NCBI GenBank assembly: GCA_964372165.1
Contig: CAYJPT010000026.1
Coordinates: forward strand, 1 to 21,943
Reading direction: 5' to 3'
Source: CAYJAD01 sp964372165
Lineage (GTDB): Bacteria > Desulfobacterota > Desulfovibrionia > Desulfovibrionales > Desulfovibrionaceae
DNA length: 21,943 nt
Positions 1 to 8,738 of this stretch are shown here, piece by piece. How positions within the stretch are numbered: the stretch's first letter is position 1; every line of letters begins with the position of its first letter. The notes beneath the pieces are model-generated. The model saw only the letters and a program-made list of their open reading frames with translations. It did not search any database and was not told where the DNA came from. The translations under genes and the position numbers were made by a program.

Positions 1-147
1 TCAAAAAACCTTCCCCAACCTCATACATTTACATTGTTTAAATAAAATTTCTTATACATAAATTTGAAATTAGAATGCCGTGATTAAAACATTGACCAAT
101 TATTTAAAGCTGTGGACAGATAATGCAAAATAATATATTTCTTGCAA
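1..147. other. AT-rich leader upstream of phoH
   Basis: Non-coding and very AT-rich as far as can be seen. A TTGACC at 92-97 and a GATAAT at 119-124 look like promoter boxes, but they are 21 bases apart, too far for a standard sigma-70 promoter. No Shine-Dalgarno sequence is visible in front of phoH. The upstream gene lies outside the window. Confidence 0.5.
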
Positions 148-1140
148 ATGGCAGAGGATATCGCACTTTTTGAGACGGTTGAATTTAATGACCCAAGTCT
201 AGCCAATGCTTTATTTGGGCCACATAATGTTCACCTTGAAGCTTTGGCAAGTGTTAGTGGAGCTTGTATAGTCTCTCGTGGTGCAAGTGTAACTGTTAAA
301 ACTTCCAATCAATATGTATTAAAACGTTTATGCAATCTTTTTATACAACTTTATGAGCATGTACAACAAGGTCAATCCTTGGGTAGTCAAGATGTATTAA
401 GAGCTTACACCATGCTTGAAAGCCAACCAAAACTCAATATCAGCCAAATCTACAAAGATACTGTCTTTGTGGCAGCTTCCAAAAAAACCATCACAGCTAG
501 AAACTTAGCCCAAAAAGACTATTATGACGCACTGTTTCAAAAGGAAATGGTCTTTGCATTAGGACCTGCCGGAACAGGAAAAACATATCTTGCTGTTGCT
601 ATGGCTATAAATATGCTTAATAAACATAGGGTTAAAAAAATAGTGCTCACTCGCCCTGCTGTTGAGGCAGGGGAGCGTTTGGGCTTTTTGCCGGGTGATC
701 TTGCTGACAAGGTAAATCCTTATTTACGACCACTTTATGACGCTCTTTATGACATGTTGCCATCAGCTAAAGTTGCTTCTATGCTTGAAACCAAAATTAT
801 TGAGATTGCACCACTTGCTTTTATGCGTGGGCGCACCCTTAATGATGCTTTTATTATTCTTGATGAGGCACAAAATACTACCCCTGAGCAAATGAAGATG
901 TTTCTTACTAGGCTTGGTTTTGGCTCAAGAGCTGTTATAACTGGTGATGTTACACAAATTGATTTGCCTGCTCAATGGGGCGATGCAGGGCCACAGTCGC
1001 GTTCTGGCTTAGTACAAGCAATGCATATTTTAGGCGATGTTAAAGGTATTGCTTTTCATACTTTTTCTGAAAAAGATGTGGTAAGGCATCCTTTGGTTGG
1101 TGCTATTGTTTCTGCTTATGACAAACATCAAAATAACTAA
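148..1140 (+). CDS. phoH: PhoH-family ATPase (PhoH/YbeZ-like)
   Basis: PhoH-like P-loop ATPase, a cytoplasmic protein of the YbeZ type that in this family is associated with RNA metabolism and commonly sits next to ybeY. Counting from the ATG at 148 the protein is 330 residues, close to the usual 320-350. An N-terminal part of about 100 residues resembles the KH-like region of the family. The Walker A motif GPAGTGKT is at residues 139-146, and a Walker B with the family-typical FIILDEAQ is at 235-242. The conserved RPAVEAGE stretch and ITGDVTQIDLP follow as expected. A TTG six bases upstream (142) could also start it; neither start has a visible ribosome binding site. It is followed after 38 bases by pgpH and then ybeY, the classic neighbourhood. 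The physiological substrate of PhoH proteins is not settled. Confidence 0.95.
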   Translation: MAEDIALFETVEFNDPSLANALFGPHNVHLEALASVSGACIVSRGASVTVKTSNQYVLKRLCNLFIQLYEHVQQGQSLGSQDVLRAYTMLESQPKLNISQIYKDTVFVAASKKTITARNLAQKDYYDALFQKEMVFALGPAGTGKTYLAVAMAINMLNKHRVKKIVLTRPAVEAGERLGFLPGDLADKVNPYLRPLYDALYDMLPSAKVASMLETKIIEIAPLAFMRGRTLNDAFIILDEAQNTTPEQMKMFLTRLGFGSRAVITGDVTQIDLPAQWGDAGPQSRSGLVQAMHILGDVKGIAFHTFSEKDVVRHPLVGAIVSAYDKHQNN

Positions 1141-1147
1141 ATATTTA

Positions 1148-1170
1148 TTAAGCTTGAAATAAGCTTAAGG
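1148..1170 (+). promoter_or_regulatory. Hairpin overlapping the pgpH ribosome binding site
   Basis: A perfect 8-bp inverted repeat TTAAGCTT (1148-1155) / AAGCTTAA (1161-1168) with loop GAAAT lies between phoH and pgpH. The Shine-Dalgarno AAGG (1167-1170) starts inside its 3' arm, eight bases before the ATG. In RNA the stem would partly cover the site, so pgpH translation could depend on ribosomes coming off phoH. The regulatory role is inference. Confidence 0.45.
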
Positions 1171-1178
1171 TAATTTAT

Positions 1179-3503
1179 ATGGCCCGTAAAATTAAAAGTA
1201 GAGAAAATTCTTTAAAAAATCTTTTTAAATCTTTGTATTTGCGTCATCATTGCGGATATGGTCTTGCAATATTACTTTTGACCTTACTTAGCATAGCAAT
1301 ACTTGCCGGTATTAACTTTGATAATCGCCCCCAAATCTTTACTGTAGGCAGTGTTGCTGATTCTGATGTTGTTGCACATCGTAATTTATTGGTTGAAGAT
1401 GTGCTTGCAACTAACATTCGTCGTGAACAAATGCGCCAAGCGCAACCTTTGATTTTTGATTTAAATCACGATGCATATGAAGTTTTTAACTCTAGAGTGC
1501 TAAAGTTATTAAATGAAATAAATAATTTATATTCTGCTGAAGATCACGCCGCCATGCGTGACCTTGAAGATTTAGTTACACCACAAATAGCAGAAGAAGT
1601 GATTTTGCAGCTTGCTCATCCTTCTGTACAGACATACATATTAAATTCATTACTACCTAATATACGTCAAATTTTAGAAGAGGGTATAGTCAATGACATT
1701 CGTAATGCCAGAGTGGGAGAAGCAGGCGCAATTATACGTGATCCCATAACCGGTGCAGAAACTATACGAGCAGACTTAACCACTTTACCCAATGTACAGT
1801 CAACACTTGTGCAATTAAACAATGTCTTACGTAGTGAAAAAACTTTAAGTAGCGGTGAACAACGTGCTCTTGTTGTTTTGCTGTCAGCTTTTATGCCAGC
1901 CTCACTTACCTTAAATGCTTCTGCCACTAACATAAAGGCTGATGCAGCAGCAGTGGAAGTTGAACCAGTTTATTACAAGCTTCAGCGTGGTGAAGTTGTT
2001 GTTCGTAAAGGTGAATTGGTTACACGAGAGCAACAAACCATACTGCATGCTATTTATAATTCTGCTGCAGCATGGATTTATGGGCATCAAAGTTTAGGGA
2101 TTTTTCTATTAACAATTATCATATCTCTTGGTCTATTTATGGCACCAAGTGGTAAGGTAAGCACGCCCTTACAATGCAAAGACCATATACTTATGTCATT
2201 ACTTTTGGCATGTACAGCTTTGGGGGCAAAAGCAATTTATGTATTTGCTCATCAAACAGGTGAAACTATAAACATAGTTTCATTGTCTTATGCTTTTCCT
2301 GTGGCTGGTATTGTAGGCTTAGTTGCTATGGTATTTGCAGCAAGACGTTATTGTACCATGGGCATATTGTTAGCCTTGTTAACCACGGTAATGTTTAAAA
2401 GTGGTATGGCTTTATTTTTCTTCCACTTTCTTGGTGGAATGCTTGCTACTTGGTTGGTAACACGTGCGCAAACACGTCAAGATGTTGTATGGAGTATTTT
2501 GCCGTTAAGTATTGGGCAAATTGTATTTTGGTTTGCCACAACAACATTTGCTCAAACACCTTTACCATATTATCCTTTGCAGTTGTTATATGTTATTGCA
2601 AATAGTATTGTTTCGCTCTTAATGTTATTTGCCTTAAGCCCTATTCTTGAAATGGCTTTTGGCTATACCACACGCTTTAAGCTTATGGAGCTTATGAGTC
2701 TTGAACAACCATTAATGCAAGAGATGATGGTCACTATGCCTGGTACATACCATCACTCACTTATTGTAGCAAATATGGTTGAGGCTGGTGCTAAGGTAAT
2801 TGGTGCTAATAGTTTGCTTTGTAAAGTTGGTGCATTATATCATGATGTTGGAAAGCTTATGCATCCTGATTATTTTATTGAAAATCAATTTGGTGGCCGT
2901 AATAAGCATGACAAGCTTGCTCCCTCCATGAGTGCTCTTATTTTATCCTCGCATATTAAAAAGGGTATAGAACTTGCGGAGAAATATAGATTAGGTAAAG
3001 AAATTTATGATTTAATACAGCAACATCATGGTACAAGGCTTATGCAATTTTTCTATAGAAAAGCCATAGACTTGGGTGAAAACCCTCAAGAATCTGATTA
3101 TTGCTATGGTGGGCCACGTCCACAAACCAAAGAAGCTGCAATACTTATGCTTGCAGACTCAGTTGAAGCTTCATCACGCACTTTAAGTGATCCAACTCCG
3201 GCACGCTTAAAAAGCCATATTGATAAAATTATTAAAGGTATTTTTGCAGAAGGCCAATTAGACGAATCAGAACTTACTTTTAAAGATTTACACAAAATCA
3301 GTGAGCAATTTTTGCGTATTCTTACCGGTATTTTTCATCAGCGTATTGCTTATCCCGATAAAAACTTAAAAAATACAAATATTAATTCATCGGATGATAC
3401 AAAGAGTAAAGGTGTTAATGGCTTAGATGTTAATCCTTCAGGTACAATAAATGACCTTGATGCTTCACCCATTGGTCGTGTTTTTAATGGTAAATTGCAA
3501 TAA
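1179..3503 (+). CDS. pgpH: Membrane HD-domain cyclic-di-AMP phosphodiesterase (PgpH/YqfF-like)
   Basis: Seven-transmembrane HD-family protein; characterised PgpH members hydrolyse cyclic-di-AMP. The 774 residues show the standard order: a membrane anchor near 25-46, a large extracytoplasmic 7TMR-HDED domain (about 47-300), a block of hydrophobic helices (about 304-490), and a cytoplasmic HD domain (about 520-725). Metal-ligand candidates are visible: the HH of TYHHS at 525-526, HD at 555-556 in YHDVGK, H592, the HH of QQHHGT at 616-617, and D660 in LADSVEA. The last 45 residues are a polar tail with two imperfect copies of an 11-residue unit. Its stop codon overlaps the ybeY start by one base. 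No diadenylate cyclase is in the window, so cyclic-di-AMP as substrate rests on family knowledge. The ATG at 1179 has AAGG eight bases upstream. Confidence 0.93.
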   Translation: MARKIKSRENSLKNLFKSLYLRHHCGYGLAILLLTLLSIAILAGINFDNRPQIFTVGSVADSDVVAHRNLLVEDVLATNIRREQMRQAQPLIFDLNHDAYEVFNSRVLKLLNEINNLYSAEDHAAMRDLEDLVTPQIAEEVILQLAHPSVQTYILNSLLPNIRQILEEGIVNDIRNARVGEAGAIIRDPITGAETIRADLTTLPNVQSTLVQLNNVLRSEKTLSSGEQRALVVLLSAFMPASLTLNASATNIKADAAAVEVEPVYYKLQRGEVVVRKGELVTREQQTILHAIYNSAAAWIYGHQSLGIFLLTIIISLGLFMAPSGKVSTPLQCKDHILMSLLLACTALGAKAIYVFAHQTGETINIVSLSYAFPVAGIVGLVAMVFAARRYCTMGILLALLTTVMFKSGMALFFFHFLGGMLATWLVTRAQTRQDVVWSILPLSIGQIVFWFATTTFAQTPLPYYPLQLLYVIANSIVSLLMLFALSPILEMAFGYTTRFKLMELMSLEQPLMQEMMVTMPGTYHHSLIVANMVEAGAKVIGANSLLCKVGALYHDVGKLMHPDYFIENQFGGRNKHDKLAPSMSALILSSHIKKGIELAEKYRLGKEIYDLIQQHHGTRLMQFFYRKAIDLGENPQESDYCYGGPRPQTKEAAILMLADSVEASSRTLSDPTPARLKSHIDKIIKGIFAEGQLDESELTFKDLHKISEQFLRILTGIFHQRIAYPDKNLKNTNINSSDDTKSKGVNGLDVNPSGTINDLDASPIGRVFNGKLQ

Positions 3504-3982
3504 TGATGCATGAATCAAGCATAAATGTATTTAATAAATCAAGATGGTTATGTCCTATTTCTACCTTTTGGCTTAAAAAAATACTTCAAGTTATGCTTGA
3601 TGTCAGTGAACAAAAAACTAAAAGTATAACTTTATATATTGTTCGTGATGCATACATTGCCTTATTAAATGAAAAATATCTGTCTTGCCAAGGCCCTACC
3701 AATATATTATCTTTTCCTGCCCATGAAGCGATGCACAGCATAAAACAAGATTTGAATGCACCCAATGTGCTTATATTGTCAGTGGATACACTTCAACGTG
3801 AGTGTTTACTGTATGGACAAAATATAATTGAACATTCTTTGCGTTTAATTGCTCATGGTCTTGGGCATGTTTTAGGTTTTGATCATGGCTGTGCCATGTG
3901 GGCTTTATGTGAAAAAATGGAAAATTCTGCCCACAATTTTTTGTTTTATCATGCAAACTATCTTTACAAAGCACATAGTTAA
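3503..3982 (+). CDS. ybeY: Endoribonuclease / rRNA maturation factor YbeY
   Basis: YbeY is a zinc-dependent endoribonuclease needed for 16S rRNA 3'-end maturation and ribosome quality control. The 159-residue protein has the family signature with three zinc-binding histidines in HGLGHVLGFDH (H118, H122, H128) and the upstream TNILSFP motif (66-72), which matches the usual TDVLSFP. Length agrees with the family (about 150-160). It starts in a TAATG overlap with pgpH, so translation is probably coupled; a second ATG follows at 3506. No independent Shine-Dalgarno is evident. The sequence between the motifs is less conserved and cysteine-containing. The phoH-pgpH-ybeY order is a widely conserved cluster, which supports the call. 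Confidence 0.93.
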   Translation: MMHESSINVFNKSRWLCPISTFWLKKILQVMLDVSEQKTKSITLYIVRDAYIALLNEKYLSCQGPTNILSFPAHEAMHSIKQDLNAPNVLILSVDTLQRECLLYGQNIIEHSLRLIAHGLGHVLGFDHGCAMWALCEKMENSAHNFLFYHANYLYKAHS

Positions 3983-4025
3983 AGTTAATAATGCTATTTA
4001 TTTTATAGAAATATTTTTTATAACT

Positions 4026-4862
4026 ATGAATATTCAAAAAGAAAAAATGAATTACCCTAATTCATTATGGCAATGGAAAGGGGACGGACTAAAAGCTCCA
4101 GTTTTGGTACTTGATGAAGTTGATTCAGTCCTTGATGATGCTTGGAACTTGGTAAAACAAAACAATTTTCCTATATGGTCTTGTGTGCTTGCACGTAGTC
4201 AAAATAAAGGACGAGGGCAAACCAGAAGAGAGTGGCAATCGCCAAGTGGCAATATTTATGCAGCCTTGCGTTTACCTAATGAGCAAGTATTTGCAAATAC
4301 TTGTGCAGCACCAGCCTTGTCAGCTTTAATTATTAAAGCATTAACGCCAATTACTTGTAACCTTGGTATGAAATGGCCTAATGACTTAGTTGATATAAAA
4401 AAATTACAAAAAGTTGGTGGCATACTTTTAGAAGAAAAACAAGATGTTATCATTGCTGGAATTGGGATCAATTTAGAATATGCGCCATCAACGCAACAAA
4501 TGCGTATGGGGGCTGCATTAAATGCAGGAGTTTTAAATATTAACCCTGCTGCGCATAGTATTTTAAGATCTTATGATAAAAATATTTTTCAAGATGATAT
4601 TCTTTTTGCTGAAAAGCTTTGGCTTTATCTTGTAAGCAAGATGTATTTTTGTTACACTGCCAAATTGCCTATGCTTTGGGCTGATTTATGGCAAAAAGAG
4701 GCAGAAAAACATTTACTATGGAAAGGAAAATTTGTAAGCATTACAGATACAGATACAAAAGTATTTGGTATTCTTAACGGTATTTCATCTACCGGAGAAC
4801 TTGAATTGTTAGTAGATGGACAAAAACAATATTTTTTAAGTGGTAATCTTAGCTACTGTTAA
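4026..4862 (+). CDS. birA: Biotin--[biotin carboxyl carrier/carboxylase] ligase, single-function
   Basis: Attaches biotin through biotinyl-5'-AMP to a lysine of biotin-dependent enzymes. From the ATG at 4026 it is 278 residues. Catalytic-domain motifs are visible: the biotinyl-AMP loop GRGQTRREWQSP (62-73), KWPNDL (116-121), and K129 before GGIL, equivalent to the active-site lysine of BirA. The C-terminal SH3-like domain ends in a typical LSGNLSYC stretch. There is no N-terminal helix-turn-helix, so this is a group I ligase without the repressor function of E. coli BirA. An upstream in-frame ATG (3879) would overlap ybeY by about 100 bases and add non-family sequence, so I reject it; an ATG at 4047 is a possible alternative. 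It sits directly before pyruvate carboxylase, its likely target. Confidence 0.93.
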   Translation: MNIQKEKMNYPNSLWQWKGDGLKAPVLVLDEVDSVLDDAWNLVKQNNFPIWSCVLARSQNKGRGQTRREWQSPSGNIYAALRLPNEQVFANTCAAPALSALIIKALTPITCNLGMKWPNDLVDIKKLQKVGGILLEEKQDVIIAGIGINLEYAPSTQQMRMGAALNAGVLNINPAAHSILRSYDKNIFQDDILFAEKLWLYLVSKMYFCYTAKLPMLWADLWQKEAEKHLLWKGKFVSITDTDTKVFGILNGISSTGELELLVDGQKQYFLSGNLSYC

Positions 4863-4937
4863 AATTGTATTTTTTATGTGTTAGATTAGGTGTTTTGTTG
4901 CAAGTTTGTATTAATTGCTTGCTAAGAGAATATGGAT

Positions 4938-4953
4938 AAAGGGGTTGGAAATG
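4938..4953 (+). promoter_or_regulatory. Ribosome binding site fixing the pyc start
   Basis: AAAGGGG at 4938-4944 lies six bases before the ATG at 4951. This favours 4951 over the upstream in-frame TTG at 4915, which has no such site and would add 12 residues without family resemblance. Confidence 0.7.
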
Positions 4954-7900
4954 TCTGAACATGCATGTAGTTTTGCAGAGGTACAAGAAAAATTAAAAGG
5001 TAAAGCTATTTTAGTTGCCAATCGCGGTATTCCCGCACGGCGTATTTGTCGCTCAATTAGAGAGCGTTTTAATGCCACAGCTGTTATGACGGCAACTGAT
5101 ATTGATAAAACTGCTCCAGCTGCATCTACGGCACAAGAGCTTTTATTATTAGGGCAAGATGCTCGTGCTTATCTTGATATTGATCGCATTATTACCTTGG
5201 CTAAACAACGTGGTATTGTTGGTATTCATCCCGGTTGGGGTTTTGCATCAGAAGATTCAATTTTTCCACAAAAATGCGCTGCTGCCGGTATAACTTTTAT
5301 TGGTGCAACTTCTGAAGCTATGAATATGCTTGGAAATAAAGTACAAGCAAGAACCATTGCGCAAAAACTTGGTGTACCTGTTGTACCTGGTTCTGAAGGA
5401 GCAGTTGATATACCAACTGCCAGAAAACTCATTAAAGAAATTGGTTTGCCCATTATGCTAAAAGCCGAAGGCGGCGGCGGTGGCAGAGGTATATTTGCTA
5501 TATTTAATGAGGCAGAACTTGAAGATGCTTTCTTTAAAGCCTCCACCATGGCGCAAGCCTCTTTTGGCAATCCACGTCTTTTTGTAGAAAAATATCTCGC
5601 CAATGTAAGGCATATTGAAATTCAAGTAATTGCTGATAAATTCGGTAATGTTTTTGCTTTTGATGAACGTGATTGTACAGTTCAGCGCAACCATCAAAAA
5701 CTTATTGAGATTACCCCTTCACCTTGGATTGGCATCACTCCAGAATTACGCAAGCAGCTAAAAGAATATTCCAAGCATTTAATTCGTGAAGTTGGTTTTA
5801 CATCCTTAGCTACAGTTGAATTTTTGGTTACCAATGAAGGTGTACCATACCTTATTGAAATAAATACCAGACTTCAAGTTGAACATGGCATTACAGAGTG
5901 TAGATATGGTATTGACTTAGTAGAAGAACAAATTGCCATTGCCTTTGGTGCAAAGTTGCGCTTGAGTGAAGAAGAAACATTACCTATGCACTATGCTATG
6001 CAAGTGCGCATAAATTGTGAAGATCCACAAAATCAATTTACGCCAAATTCTGGCTTGGTTACACGCTATGTTTCACCGGGTGGTCCAGGCGTGCGTCTTG
6101 ATTCAAATATTAGTGCAGGTTATGAATTTCCACCCAATTATGACTCTGCTGGTTCATTGCTTATTAGCTATGCTAGAGAATGGGATAAAACCATTGGCAT
6201 TATGCAGCGTGCGCTTGGGGAATATATAATTGGTGGTATTAAAACTACTATTCCATTTTTTAGACAAGTGCTTAAACATCCACTATTTCGTGATGCACAA
6301 TTTGATACTAACTTTATTGCGCAAAATCCAGACCTTATGTACTATGCCGACGTTGCACCTGAAGGTGAGCGTCTTGCAAAATTGGTAGCAGAAATTTCCG
6401 CCAAGGGTTACAATCCTTATGTGCAATTAGGCTCTTATAGGTCTGTTGATACACCAAGAATGCCAGACTTTGACCCCGTACTACCACCTATTGTAAGCGC
6501 AGACAGAAAAGCACCTTCGCCATATCCTCGTGGAGATCGCAACGATATTCTTGGTTATATTCGCAACACAGACTATGTACACTTTACAGACACCACACCA
6601 CGCGACTTTACACAGTCAAATAGTGGTAATCGTTTCCGTTTAGCCGAAGATGCTTTAATTGGCCCTTACCTTGATAATGCAGGGTATTTTTCAATTGAAA
6701 ATGGTGGCGGAGCACATTTTCATGTAGCTATGATGGCTAACATGACCTATCCATTTACTGAGGCTAAAGAGTGGAATCGCTTTGCACCTAAAACATTAAA
6801 ACAAATACTTGTGCGCTCTACCAATGTGCTTGGTTATACTCCGCAACCACGCAACCTTATGCATTTAACAAGTGAAATGATTTGTGAAGATTATCAAGTA
6901 ATACGTTGCTTTGACTTCTTAAATCATGTTGAAAATATGCGTCCTATGGCCGATGTGGTTATGTCTAAAAAAGACATTATTTTTGAACCATCATTATCAC
7001 TGTCTTGGGCTAAAGGATTTGATGTAAACCACTATATACAAGTGGCAGAGGCATTGCTTGGTATGGTGGCATCAGCCATGGGCGGCAGTGTACGAGATGC
7101 TGCGCAAAATATTATCCTTGGACTAAAAGACATGGCCGGAGTTTGCCCTCCACATTTTATGACAGAGCTTGTAACTGCTTTGCGTAAACGCTGGCCTGAG
7201 CTAGTCTTGCACTATCATAGACATTATACTGATGGATTATTTGTACCAGCATGCGGAGCAGCCGCTAAAGCAGGTGTACATATTTTAGATGTTGGGCTAG
7301 GTGCTGCAGTGCGTTCATATGGACAAGGCGATGTACTGTCCATGGCAGCTTATTTAGAGCATGAACTTGGGCTTGAAACAAAACTTAATAAGTCAGCCAT
7401 TCGTGATGCAAACTTTGTTTGTAAGCAAATTATGCCTTATTATGACCGTTATTGTTCTCCATATTTCCAAGGTATTGATTATGATGTTGTTGATCATGCC
7501 ATGCCTGGCGGTGCTACATCTTCATCTCAAGAGGGTGCGGTAAAGCAAGGTTACATTCATCTTTTACCGTATATGCTTAACTTTTTAGCAAGTACACGCA
7601 AAATTGTACGCTATCATGATGTAACCCCAGGCTCACAAATTACTTGGAACACGGCATTTTTGGCTGTGACCGGTGCATGGAAGCGTGGTGGAGAAGAAGA
7701 AGTTCGCTTTCTCTTACGCATCTTAGAAGAAATAACCGACACTCCAGAAGACAGCATTACTCCAAAAATGAAACAAGCACGTTTAGCAATCTATCAAGAT
7801 TGCAATGATGCTTTCCGCAATTTACTACTTGGTAAATTTGGTAAATTGCCCCTGGGCTTTCCGCCGGACTGGGTTTATGAAAGTGCTTTTGGAAATCATT

Positions 7901-8658
7901 GGAAGAGCGCACTTTTGGAACGAGTGGAAATATCCCCACTTGAAACATTACAAGACATGGACTTTGCCTCTGAGGAGCAAGCCCTAATTGATATAATTCG
8001 CCGCAAACCCACACAAGAAGAATTTGTATTGTACTTAAATCACCCGGGTGATGCCATTAAGACTATACAATATAAGAATATCTTTGGTGATGCCAATAAA
8101 TTGCCTTTGCATATTTGGTTTGAAGGGTTAAAACCAGGACAAGATTTATACTTTGAAGACAGCAAGGGTAAGCCGCATCATCTTATGATTTTAAGCATTT
8201 CGAGGCCTAATCCTGCTGGTATTTCTGTGTGCCGTTATGTACTTGATTCGGAAATTATGTCTACTGATGTTAAAATTAAAGAACCAACAAGTGGTGCCGT
8301 CAAAGGTGTTGCAAAAGCTGATGCTAACAATCCTTATCACATAGCTGCACCAAGTAATGGTGATTTATGGGTAACATATGTGCATCCTGGCGACATGGTG
8401 AAAAAAGGTGAAGAGCTCTTTAATATTTCAATTATGAAACAAGAAAAAGCAGTTCTTTCCCCCATGGACGGCATAGTAAAACGAGTGCTTAAAAGTGCAG
8501 ATTATAAAGAAAGTAAACAAATGATTTCTGTGCGTGAAGGGGAGCTTATTGTAGAGCTTGGCCCAATACCACGCCTATGTGCCAATGCAATTTGCGCACA
8601 GCCTATACCTATGAAAGATATTGATTTTTGTCCATATTGTGGAGATAAACTTAATTAG
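4951..8658 (+). CDS. pyc: Pyruvate carboxylase with C-terminal zinc-ribbon-like tail
   Basis: Biotin enzyme converting pyruvate, bicarbonate and ATP to oxaloacetate; cytoplasmic and anaplerotic. The 1235 residues contain, in order, a biotin carboxylase/ATP-grasp region (about 15-455; glycine loop GGGGGRG at 174-180, EINTRLQVEH at 303-312), a carboxyltransferase barrel (about 540-830; DTTPRDFTQS at 547-556, carbamylatable lysine K726 in LKDMAG, histidine cluster HYHRHYTDG at 754-762), an allosteric/tetramerisation region with FEGLKPGQ, and a biotinyl domain. The biotin lysine is K1163 in IMKQEK, where most carboxylases have MKM. After this domain comes a four-cysteine tail (C1210, C1215, C1227, C1230; C-x4-C-x11-C-x2-C ending CPYCG), not part of standard pyruvate carboxylase. 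The glycine and lysine motifs suggest an active enzyme. birA is immediately upstream. Confidence 0.95.
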   Translation: MSEHACSFAEVQEKLKGKAILVANRGIPARRICRSIRERFNATAVMTATDIDKTAPAASTAQELLLLGQDARAYLDIDRIITLAKQRGIVGIHPGWGFASEDSIFPQKCAAAGITFIGATSEAMNMLGNKVQARTIAQKLGVPVVPGSEGAVDIPTARKLIKEIGLPIMLKAEGGGGGRGIFAIFNEAELEDAFFKASTMAQASFGNPRLFVEKYLANVRHIEIQVIADKFGNVFAFDERDCTVQRNHQKLIEITPSPWIGITPELRKQLKEYSKHLIREVGFTSLATVEFLVTNEGVPYLIEINTRLQVEHGITECRYGIDLVEEQIAIAFGAKLRLSEEETLPMHYAMQVRINCEDPQNQFTPNSGLVTRYVSPGGPGVRLDSNISAGYEFPPNYDSAGSLLISYAREWDKTIGIMQRALGEYIIGGIKTTIPFFRQVLKHPLFRDAQFDTNFIAQNPDLMYYADVAPEGERLAKLVAEISAKGYNPYVQLGSYRSVDTPRMPDFDPVLPPIVSADRKAPSPYPRGDRNDILGYIRNTDYVHFTDTTPRDFTQSNSGNRFRLAEDALIGPYLDNAGYFSIENGGGAHFHVAMMANMTYPFTEAKEWNRFAPKTLKQILVRSTNVLGYTPQPRNLMHLTSEMICEDYQVIRCFDFLNHVENMRPMADVVMSKKDIIFEPSLSLSWAKGFDVNHYIQVAEALLGMVASAMGGSVRDAAQNIILGLKDMAGVCPPHFMTELVTALRKRWPELVLHYHRHYTDGLFVPACGAAAKAGVHILDVGLGAAVRSYGQGDVLSMAAYLEHELGLETKLNKSAIRDANFVCKQIMPYYDRYCSPYFQGIDYDVVDHAMPGGATSSSQEGAVKQGYIHLLPYMLNFLASTRKIVRYHDVTPGSQITWNTAFLAVTGAWKRGGEEEVRFLLRILEEITDTPEDSITPKMKQARLAIYQDCNDAFRNLLLGKFGKLPLGFPPDWVYESAFGNHWKSALLERVEISPLETLQDMDFASEEQALIDIIRRKPTQEEFVLYLNHPGDAIKTIQYKNIFGDANKLPLHIWFEGLKPGQDLYFEDSKGKPHHLMILSISRPNPAGISVCRYVLDSEIMSTDVKIKEPTSGAVKGVAKADANNPYHIAAPSNGDLWVTYVHPGDMVKKGEELFNISIMKQEKAVLSPMDGIVKRVLKSADYKESKQMISVREGELIVELGPIPRLCANAICAQPIPMKDIDFCPYCGDKLN

Positions 8659-8678
8659 TCGAAGCTAAACAACACAAT

Positions 8679-8702
8679 AATAATTTGAAATAAATTATTT
8701 TT
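8679..8702 (+). terminator. Weak AT-only hairpin after pyc
   Basis: AATAATTT (8679-8686) and AAATTATT (8692-8699) form a perfect 8-bp stem with loop GAAAT, followed by three more Ts, 20 bases after the pyc stop. With no G-C pairs it is at best a weak terminator. Confidence 0.3.
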
Positions 8703-8738
8703 ACAACTCAAGCATACGAATAAAATTGTCAGAATAAG

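Noticed and set aside
92..124. TTGACC and GATAAT as a phoH promoter
   Set aside because: The boxes are 21 bases apart, outside the normal 16-18.
3879..4025. Upstream extension of birA by 49 codons
   Set aside because: It overlaps the end of ybeY by about 100 bases and gives a sequence without similarity to the ligase family or to a helix-turn-helix domain.
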